Source: Otatea glauca (taxonomy: Eukaryota > Streptophyta > Magnoliopsida > Poales > Poaceae). From it: 64,000 nucleotides of DNA. Positions 57,781 through 64,000 of the stretch are shown piece after piece; the stretch's first letter is position 1, and every line of letters starts with the position of its first letter. The notes under the pieces are model-generated. The model searched no databases. It was not told the DNA's origin and was given only the letters and a program-made list of their open reading frames with translations. A program made the position numbers and the translations under genes. The stretch spans positions 51,299,869-51,363,868 of the forward strand of contig CM070721.1 in NCBI GenBank assembly GCA_036346275.1. Reading direction: 5' to 3'.

Positions 57781-58085
57781 AGAATGAAACCCTTACCTTA
57801 ACCGGCAGCACGGGCGAGCTCGCTGGCATCTGCGGCGAGGGGGAGGGTGATGGCGACACCAACGGTGGAGGAGCTGCCCTACGCAGGGTGGGGGTCAAGA
57901 AGTCAGACCGTGGGGGGGGGGGCGGAGCGCGCCGAGGGAAGGGGGAGGAGGGTTAACTAACTGCGTCTTTGTGTGTTTGTGACCTGAACTCGTGAATACA
58001 CATCACACACGGTTCAATCCCAAAGTCGTCTGTGATGGCAAATCATCACAGAACCGTCTATAATGAATGTTTTTGAGTGAATAAT
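57781..58085. repeat. Internal GC-rich block and CACTA subterminal repeats
   Basis: A GC-rich stretch (57790-57950, with a G run near 57913) is followed by CACACACGGTTC, GTCGTCTGTGATGG and AGAACCGTCTATAATG (57998-58062). Such an arrangement is usual near a CACTA end, yet it sits 2 kb inside the right terminus. Confidence 0.65.
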
Positions 58086-58139
58086 GCATGTTTAAACAAC
58101 AAAGAGGAATTGGTGTAATATCCATTGCACATAATTAAA

Positions 58140-59266
58140 TTATTTGAAGGAACACGGGCTCTCACATCTCTATCTTCCTCCTAGACAACCAAGGAGGAAG
58201 GTTGTAGATACAGAGATTCACTGGCTAAGTGTTATGATGGATGCTCATGTTACCGAAAGGTTTCATTCCATCTGTGCTCAATCCAAACCATATATTTCTC
58301 GGATCTGTAGTGAATTCTTGAAACCTCCTATCGATGTTTCTCCACTGGGTGCAATTAGCAAGGTGCCTTAGCATTCCATCATTCTTACGCTCATACGAGT
58401 GCCAACGCAGCAGTTTTGCCTCCTTTGGGTTCGCAAATAAACGCTTAAAATGGGGAATTACAGGCAGATACCGCACCACGTTAGTAGGAGGTCCTTTCTT
58501 CACCTCGATGCTCTCGTCGTCATCATCTGATTGATTTTTACGCTTGTATCAAGATGCATTGCACATCGAACATACATGCAAGTTTGCGTACTCTTTGCGG
58601 TAGAGGATACAGTCATTTGGACATACATGTATTCTTTCTACTTTCATTCCCAAGGGACAAAGAACCTTCTTGGCTTTGTAGGTAATTGTCGGCAACTCGT
58701 TTTGCTCCGAAAGCATGTCCGCTAATAGACCTAACAGGGCTGTGAAACTCTTGTCGGACAAATCATTGCTTGCCTTTAATTTCAGCAGTTCAAGCACGGA
58801 TGACAACCTTGTGTATTTGGACTTGCAGCCCTAGAATAAAGGTTTCTCTGAGTCGTCCATCAAGCCCTAGAATTTTTCATACTCTCGCTCATCACGGTTC
58901 CCTTCTGCATCGCGTAGTATCTGATCCAGATTGTCATCATAAAACCTGTCCTGTTCGAAAGGACAATCAATATCATCCGGCATATCATCAACGCTGTTAA
59001 TACTACTTACTTCCTATATAATCTGTTCTTTACCGTGACTGGTCTAACATGTATAACCCCCTTTTGAAACCCCTTAGAATCAAGTATGCTTCGATCTGCA
59101 CCGAGTTTCGAAATATCCTCAGATTCTCGCAGTCAATGCATAGACAAGATATAAATTGCACCCCCTTGTTAAACATATCCTCCTCTACAACTCTTATAAA
59201 AGCAGAGACGTCATTAATATACTCGGCACTCGCATGATTTTCAGCGTACATCCAGCTTCGATCCAT
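58140..59266 (-). pseudogene. TNP2 CACTA transposase, N-terminal fragment
   Basis: The ATG at 59266 opens MDRSWMYAENHASAEYINDV, the transposase-associated domain, with FISCLCIDCENLR as its Cys motif. After a gap, LGLLADMLSEQNELP, KKVLCPLGMKVERIHVCPND and RKEYANLHVCSMC belong to TNP2. VVRYLPVIPHFKRLFANPKE and NIWFGLSTDGMKPFGNMS follow, then YNLPPWLSRRK (~58170-58200). Full TNP2 continues for several hundred residues, including the catalytic core; here it stops at ~58140. Several stops interrupt the pieces. Confidence 0.85.
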
Positions 59267-60084
59267 CTACACTACGTATATAACAATAGGTGTTAAATAA
59301 TGAATTAAGTACTCTAGGAGTGCACAGGCATGCATTCTTAAATTGGAGCACAAATCAACTAACTAAAACCTTACCTGAATCATAAACCATGCTAGGTCTA
59401 AAGAACAAATAGATCTACAATCTACACATAAGCTACATTTAAACTTACCAACCTAGCTTCTTAGATCACAAAGAACAAATGGATATATATGTAATCTACA
59501 TTTAAACTTAGCATCTTCAATTCTTTCTTTACCTAGCTAGCTACATCTTGAGTATAATGCAATTAGAACCAAACTACTTTAGATCACAAAGGACAAATGG
59601 ATATACACCAAGCTAGATTTAAATCATCTTCGATTCCCTCTTTACCAAACTAGATCTTGAATATAATGCAATTAGAACCAATTACTAACCTAAAGGATCT
59701 ACAATCACACTTCTAAATCCACAGTATCATTTCATCAGATCACCTCTCAATCACAACCACCTCAAAAATAGCTCAGAAAACCTTAAAAACACTAAAGAGA
59801 TCGGGGCTCTCTGTACTTATTTCAAAGAAAAGCTCATCACAGACGATTTGAACCAAAAACCGTCAGTGATGAGCATAGTAGCATCTCTATGATGAGCATG
59901 GTAGCATCACTGGTGGCTTTTGGCTAAAACCGTCAGTGATGTTAATCTTATCACTAACGATTTTTTTCAAAAAAAAACTGTTAATGATATCATTGGTAGT
60001 CATCACTCATAGTTTTTGGAAAAAAAACCGTTTGTGATGAGCAACCATCACAGACGGTTTTTAAAAACCGTAAGTGTTGAGAGG

Positions 60085-60085
<1 letters not shown>
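59267..60085. repeat. CACTA right arm: spacer and subterminal repeats
   Basis: 59267-59820 is A/T-rich with a repeated agatcacaaagracaaatggatata phrase (three times, 59400-59610). From 59830 come subterminal repeats with ACAGACG, AAAACCGTCAGTGATG and CACAGACGGTTTTTAAAAACCG. Confidence 0.75.

Positions 60086-60139
<54 letters not shown>
60086..60139. repeat. (AT)n microsatellite near the CACTA end
   Basis: About 26 AT units in a row, within 20 bases of the element's right terminus. Confidence 0.95.
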
Positions 60140-60141
<2 letters not shown>

Positions 60142-60155
60142 CTTTTATAGTAGTA

Positions 60156-60232
60156 CTTCCCTCCTTTAAAAACCTAGCCCACCGCGGGGAAATTTTCCCA
60201 TTTAGCTTTTTTTTTCTTTTTGGAATATTACA
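60156..60232 (-). repeat. Gypsy LTR, right part (5' start on the minus strand)
   Basis: The minus strand begins TGTAATATTCCAAAAAG at 60232 and includes a TTTAAAGG TATA-like box. It continues as 52454 downward once the CACTA insert and its CTT duplication are removed. Confidence 0.65.
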
Positions 60233-60568
60233 ATAACAGAGAGCAAAAGCGTCGAAGTAAACAAGATGTCTTTTCCTTGACCGTGCAATAGCCGGTACGA
60301 CAAGCTGTGAGACGGACTGTTTAAGTGTCAGCTTCTTGGTTGCAAGTTTTCCACGAAGCCCCGATCGATTCAACGATCACCCATCTCTGACAGGACCTTA
60401 ATTTGGCGTGACCTGCAGGAGCTGGACGTACGCCCGGAGGCCGGAGCACGTCAGATTTAAGTGACCAGTAGGCTGCAGCTGGTACGTACTCGTAGCACTT
60501 GGTACATATCAGCCCGAAAGACTAGAAACGGTACGTGAAAACGGCAAAGGCGCACCAGGAAACGCGCG
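60233..60568 (+). promoter_or_regulatory. Upstream region of peptide gene P4
   Basis: Matches 49812-50127 over most of its length, the upstream region of the truncated copy. No clear TATA box was found. It starts exactly at the gypsy LTR end. Confidence 0.5.
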
Positions 60569-60903
60569 ATGCCGCTGGTCGCTTGCCGTCTTCCGGCGGC
60601 TCGGTCGCTCGCGATCCAGCTCATCTTGCTGCTGTTTATCATCGGTGGCAGCCTCGTTGTCCTGCCAGCAGCTGCCTCAACTGGGAGCACGGGCGGCACG
60701 GGGAACACCGGCAATAGTGAGTCCTTCGTCCATGCTTGTTCTGGTGTAGTGGGGTTTGCACGTAGATGTGTACCACTAGGTATGCTATTTAACCTTCGTT
60801 TCCTTCTGCAGATACTCCGACAGGTGGTCCTCGTGCCAGTAGTCCTTACGTACCAAATTACCGGGGGCGCGTGCGGCTCTCCGGCGGTGGTAATATTGGT
60901 TGA
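60569..60903 (+). CDS. Small secreted peptide gene P4 (two exons, 79 residues)
   Basis: Exon 1 is 60569-60716 and exon 2 is 60812-60903, with GTGAGT and CTGCAG borders and the same intron phase as P1. Residues ~12-36 (RSLAIQLILLLFIIGGSLVV, then LPAAAS) form a signal peptide. The spacer STGSTGGTGNTGN mirrors the Gly/Ser spacer of P1, and GGPRASSPYVPNYRGR aligns with GGPQTRGPYVSYGNSYTGRG of P1. After that the frame reads VRLSGGGNIG and stops, with no cysteine. In another frame the bases after YRGR give C-G-S, so a small indel probably removed the cysteine tail. Either the gene is newly damaged or it makes a cysteine-free variant. Confidence 0.55.
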
Positions 60904-61179
60904 TTTTTTTTTTTTGAAGGACCGTGGTTGATCTATCAACGTGGCCACGTCGCAAAAGCTGATGCGTTCGGAGGGATGCTCCGTGGTAATCTCAAATCAA
61001 ACCAGTTAACTACTAGAGGGGCATATTATACATGTAGTGTATTTGGGATTTTTTTCTTTTGCGAGGTGTATTTCGGATGTTATCTTCGATGTAACAAATA
61101 GTGTCTTTAAAAAAAATCTGAAGGTTCCTTCAGAAATCTGTTGATATTGTACCGTTGATATGTGCTAGGCTACATTAAC
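60904..61179. other. P4 3' flank
   Basis: A/T-rich, with a T run at 60904-60915. It ends with TACATTAAC (61171-61179), the target duplication of the MITE that follows. Confidence 0.5.
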
Positions 61180-61457
61180 GGGAAAATATACGGTGAAAAT
61201 AGACAAATGGTGAGATCATGAAAGTAAACAATTAGGGACGTTGGATTGAATTTGAATGGTTCAAATCTAGGTGGAATCCCATCTCCTCAATTAAACACGT
61301 TTTACACATAACCCCCTAGAAAAATTATAAAATTTCACACCTGAAGTGGATGAGATGGGATTTCACTTAGATCTAAACCATTTAAATTTGACTCAGCGCT
61401 CCTATTTGACTACTTTCATGATTTCACCATATGTCTACTTTCACCATATACTTCACC
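61180..61457. mobile_element. Mutator-type MITE (278 bp), nearly all inverted repeat
   Basis: Left arm GGGAAAATATACGGTGAAAA pairs with GGTGAAGTATATGGTGAAAG read from the right end on the other strand, and the arms extend about 120 bases each. TACATTAAC (61171-61179) and TACATCAAC (61458-61466) form a 9-base duplication with one change, as expected for Mutator. Confidence 0.8.
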
Positions 61458-61559
61458 TACATCAACGGAAACACAAAGTGGGATTTTTTAAAAAAAATCG
61501 AAATGTTAAATAATTTTATAGAAATAATACAATAATAAAAATTACAGAAATATACCCCC

Positions 61560-61745
61560 GTAACCGTTTCAGCTGGCGACAAAGCCTCTTGTCATCAATC
61601 AAATTAGTGAAATGCTGATGTGGAGCCCAGCGAGGGTCTCTGTCGGCATTTGAACTGGCGATATCAATCTTTGAACAGGCGACACAGCTTTGTCACCATT
61701 TGAACTAGCGACAGAGGTTGTGTCGCCACTGAAATTGGCGATAAA
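61560..61745. repeat. GGCGACA/TGTCGCC word cluster, MULE-TIR-like
   Basis: Words of the type (T)GGCGACA, TTGTCACC, TGTCGCC and TGGCGAT recur at least seven times in both directions, spaced by short stretches containing TTTGAAC. The style resembles the CGCC/GGCG palindrome ladder in the MULE arms at 8256 and 17504, but the words differ. No partner arm was found in the window. Confidence 0.5.
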
Positions 61746-62157
61746 GGATTTTGCAGCTATAAAAATATTACGAGTTAGTCCATATGGTGGTAGAAAAAAA
61801 TAGAAACACCCAAATTAGCCTTGTATTGAAGTAGATAATATTTTCCTTTAGGAAAGGAGAATACAATCGACCCTTTATGTTGTGTAACCTAAGAGTTCGT
61901 CCTTTGCTTGTTAGTAGATGTAGTGATGTTTTATGTTCAAACAAACTGAATGAAACCCAACATACAATTTTGTTAGGAAGGTGCGAATTACACGGCTCAT
62001 AGAGTTGGGTTCGATGCATATTTTCTCCCTGCTACTCCTACGATACAAATGGCGTCAAGCATGAACTATCAACACAAACTATATGTAAGATATATGTGTG
62101 TTTTTTGGAATCTAATATTCGGGGATAGAAAAGATGTCAAGCTTGCAGTAATGGATC
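61746..62157. other. Spacer without supported gene
   Basis: An 83-codon minus-strand frame (61768-62019) has no recognised motif. The rest is A/T-rich. Confidence 0.4.
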
Positions 62158-62918
62158 CTATGCATGAGGATCTATCGGCGTCTTTCTCTTTGATTTCGCA
62201 CAGGTGGTGGCCTTCGATTTCTTCCAATCACCCACATACACATCCATCCAAAGCTAGTGTTCCAGCTCCATATTAGGCTGTCCTCACGTCCAACTACGGC
62301 ATCGATGTCCATCGGCCCCTTTCCCTTGGATTTTCGATGGCTATAGGCCTTAGCTTTCTTCCAATTACTCTCATACACATCCACCCAATACTCGTCTTCT
62401 GAGTCCACCTTAGACGTGTCCTAGCCTTTAGCCGTGGCATCATGGACCATCCGTGCCTTTTGCTTTGCTAGAAACTCACTGCGGGAGTTCCAAAAATATG
62501 TCGATTTAGGACAGACCACCGGTGCCTTTCCTTTGTCTTCCCCACTCTGTGGCGAAGGTTTCCAATGGGTGAAGACCTTGGGTGCTTTAGGATAGTGCAG
62601 CCATATATTTTGCTCGATGAACCCCTTATCGTACTTATCTGGCCCATCGATCCATTAGAAGAAATAACACTGCTCTGACTCCTGGGATTATGTGTGGATG
62701 AAGTTAGCGATATGAAAATCACTACATGAAATGGGAAATATACATAATACATGACGTTGACTTACACGGTAGTCTGCACATGTGTAGTAAGCCTGTCTGG
62801 CAATGTCTGGATGTATGGATTGAAAGGTCCAAGCCAGAGTACCGTAGTCATAGTTTGCGTGTGGGAACTCTGATGGCACTAGTGCATCCTTGCAGGAGAA
62901 ATCTGGGTCACTCAGCAA
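62158..62918 (-). pseudogene. GRF-type zinc finger gene, two exons, two stops
   Basis: Exon 1 (to 62766) gives TFQSIHPDIARQAYYTCADY and R at a GTAAGT donor; exon 2 starts at 62681 after CCCAG. It continues ESEQCYFF, a TAA stop, WIDGPDKYDKG, then HYPKAPKVFTHWKPSPQ and KSTYFWNSRSEFLAKQKARM. A TAG follows near AKG. S-x-HP...(R)AYYTC plus CxFFxWIDGP is the GRF finger of many grass proteins. The last part, EYWVDVYESNWKKAKAYSH plus KSKGKGPMDID, is repeated in diverged form as DVYVGDWKKSKATTCAKSK with one frameshift, ending at TAG near 62158. Inactive copy; function unknown, likely nucleic-acid binding. Confidence 0.65.
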
Positions 62919-62944
62919 AGATGTTGGGAGTTATGAAGTCATTG

Positions 62945-63290
62945 ATAAAAGCTTATCGGAGTTGTCAAGTCACTAGTAAAAGCCTATGTGAGTTGGCTAG
63001 TCAGTGATAAAAGCATGTATGAGTTGTCAAGTCACTGATAAAAGCCTCTACGAGTTGCCAAGTCACTAATAATAGCATGTGCGAGTGGTCAGGTCACTGA
63101 TAAAGACCTATGGGAGTTGTCAAGTCACCCATAAAAGCCTGTGTGAGTTGTGAAACACTAAGAAAAGATGGTGCGAGTTATCAAGTCACTAGGCAAGACT
63201 ACTATGAGTTGTAAATTTACTGATAAAAGCTTCTGCGAGTTGTCAAGTCACTGATGACAGCCATTGCTATTTGTGAATTCATTGAGTTGC
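62945..63290. repeat. 31-base minisatellite
   Basis: About eleven diverged copies of a 31-base unit built on GAGTTGTCAAGTCACTGATA plus AAAGCCTATGT. Unit starts fall near 62959, 62990, 63021, 63052, 63083 and 63114, at constant spacing. It lies between the GRF pseudogene and the PMD fragment. Confidence 0.9.
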
Positions 63291-63539
63291 AAACTAGTGG
63301 GAGTTGTCAAGTCATAACAAAAAGACGTTGCGTACTTTCGTCGTATTGAGAAAAGCCAGTGCGAGTTGTGAAGTAGTATACAAAAACTTGTTGATTGATT
63401 TGAACATACTAATTCAAGCCGGTGGTTCGTTGGAGTGTAATTTTGCCGACTACTCCTATGATACAAATAGCAAGCCACATGACCGAACAAACCAAAAAGT
63501 CCCTATAATCGGCATTAGCCGGTAGCACGCTCTAGTCTC
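63291..63539. other. Spacer between minisatellite and PMD fragment
   Basis: A few further decayed gagttgt units (63301, 63362); otherwise unassigned. Confidence 0.4.
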
Positions 63540-63950
63540 TCACGAGCAGCTGAGGTCACCAGTTTGGGTCCACATCTTGAGACACAACCACGTGCCTGGT
63601 GCAAGGAAGGCTGGTAAGGTAACTCAAGTCTTTTAGCGTCGATGACATCTTCCGCACATCAGGTGAAAGGTGTGTCTCCGGTCGCTAGTGGTTGACAAGA
63701 ACCGTGAGTAGGCTTCTATCATAGGGGAACCTCCGAGAGGCACCACGCCTGTCCTGGATTTTAGTGATTATGGCCTCCACCATGCTAGCTAGAGGGAGCA
63801 ATCTGAAGGCTCTCAACCTACGTGAACACATTTCAAAAAGGTCAGTACCAATTAAGCATACGTAGAAATCATAAAACTTAATGAGTCCACATACCTGGAA
63901 TCGAACACTCGTTGATCCTATAGGATCAAGGATAACAGACTAGAGGGGGA
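63540..63950 (-). pseudogene. Second plant mobile domain gene, 5' part, decayed
   Basis: On the minus strand exon 1 ends DQRVFDSR at 63895 (donor GTATG), and exon 2 starts at 63817 after TAG with LRAFRLLPLASMVEAII, then ASRRFPYDRSLLTVLV, RPETH and TLKDLSYLTSLP. The exon border and phase match the PMD gene at 12166 (YCHVFGLLPLVRMVE; RFPFDRSLLESLVDRW; RPETHTFHL). LD-x-R ahead of the intron is the usual PMD opening. A stop in exon 1, one after LVNH and a frameshift at the THTFHL block mark it as a pseudogene. It fades near 63540. Confidence 0.7.
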
Positions 63951-64000
63951 TGAATAGGAGTTTTCTAAATTTTTTGGCTTTAATTGCAGTTAATAAATTT
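63951..64000. other. Window edge
   Basis: The phrase actagagggggatgaatagg occurs here; similar text is common in grass repeats. Too short to assign. Confidence 0.3.

Larger units (their letters stand above)
52455..60155 (-). mobile_element. CACTA (En/Spm-like) element, 7.7 kb, possibly composite
   Basis: The left end is CACTACTACAGAACACAAC; the right end reads CTTTTATAGTAGTA, whose complement TACTACTATAAAAG matches it with one change in the CACTA core. CTT is duplicated at 52452-52454 and 60156-60158. Subterminal repeats (ACAGACGGTTCT and complements) crowd both ends. Minus-strand coding pieces are a TNP2 transposase N-terminal fragment (59266 to 58140) and a second gene with Transposase_24-like and Ulp1-like parts (56080 to 53150). 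A further cluster of subterminal repeats at 57998-58062 lies inside, so two elements may have merged or an internal deletion taken place. Confidence 0.85.

Noticed and set aside
60086..60139. (AT)n as an origin or terminator
   Set aside because: Simple microsatellite in a CACTA terminal region; nothing else supports a function.
62945..63290. Regular repeats as a CRISPR-like array
   Set aside because: Units follow directly without unique spacers, and the genome is a plant's.
63880..63905. tRNA-like GTTCGATTCC on the minus strand
   Set aside because: No acceptor stem or D and anticodon arms fit around it; it is part of a PMD exon border.
1..64000. A host housekeeping gene of normal size
   Set aside because: Every long open frame was traced to a transposon, repeat or low-complexity stretch; only the two small peptide genes look like host genes.

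Overview
The window reads as nuclear DNA of a grass (Poaceae) with a large, repeat-rich genome. Genes have introns with GT/AG borders. The mobile elements are grass types: a Tekay-like Ty3/gypsy element with ~3 kb LTRs, Tat/RIRE2-like gypsy pieces, a Ty1/copia element, hAT, Mutator-like (MULE) and CACTA elements, and Stowaway, Tourist and CACTA MITEs. I saw no rRNA, tRNA, CRISPR array or prokaryotic operon. All calls were made by reading the sequence by eye; no database search was run.

Layout: 1-7743 is a minus-strand Tekay-like element cut by the window edge. 8256-17504 is a 9.25 kb MULE with ~320 bp terminal inverted repeats (TIRs). It carries a decayed transposase, a five-exon plant mobile domain (PMD) gene and a third gene I do not recognise. 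About 17790-20341 is a gypsy LTR with a Tourist MITE inside. 20434-30611 is a Ty1/copia element with a nested non-autonomous plus-strand LTR element (25086-28049) in its gag. 31036-32363 is a two-exon gene for a small secreted peptide (P1). 32624-35999 is a complete-ended hAT. 36323-38665 is a Tat/RIRE2-like fragment, and 39385-40660 a second hAT remnant. 42082-42823 holds two MITEs. 44362-46168 is a second copy of the DNA upstream of P1. 46630-49281 holds GRF-finger and gypsy debris. 49812-50157 is a truncated relative of a second peptide gene. 52455-60155 is a CACTA-derived unit with an Ulp1-like (C48) protease module. 60569-60903 is the second peptide gene (P4). 62158-63950 holds a GRF zinc-finger pseudogene, a 31 bp minisatellite and the start of a second PMD gene.

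The main structural result is that 8008-30990 and 44362-46168 are two copies of one ~1.2 kb stretch. The first copy is split by three large insertions (MULE, gypsy LTR, copia). The second keeps the unoccupied MULE target and has its own Stowaway MITE plus a ~550 bp insert built of shuffled short words. In the first copy this stretch leads straight into the TATA box and start codon of P1. The window is therefore best seen as a duplicating locus of small secreted peptide genes (two two-exon copies, one truncated copy, one promoter-only copy) that has been spread apart by transposons.

The other theme is two PMD genes and two GRF-finger pseudogenes, at least one PMD clearly inside a MULE. This fits the known link between these domains and plant transposons.
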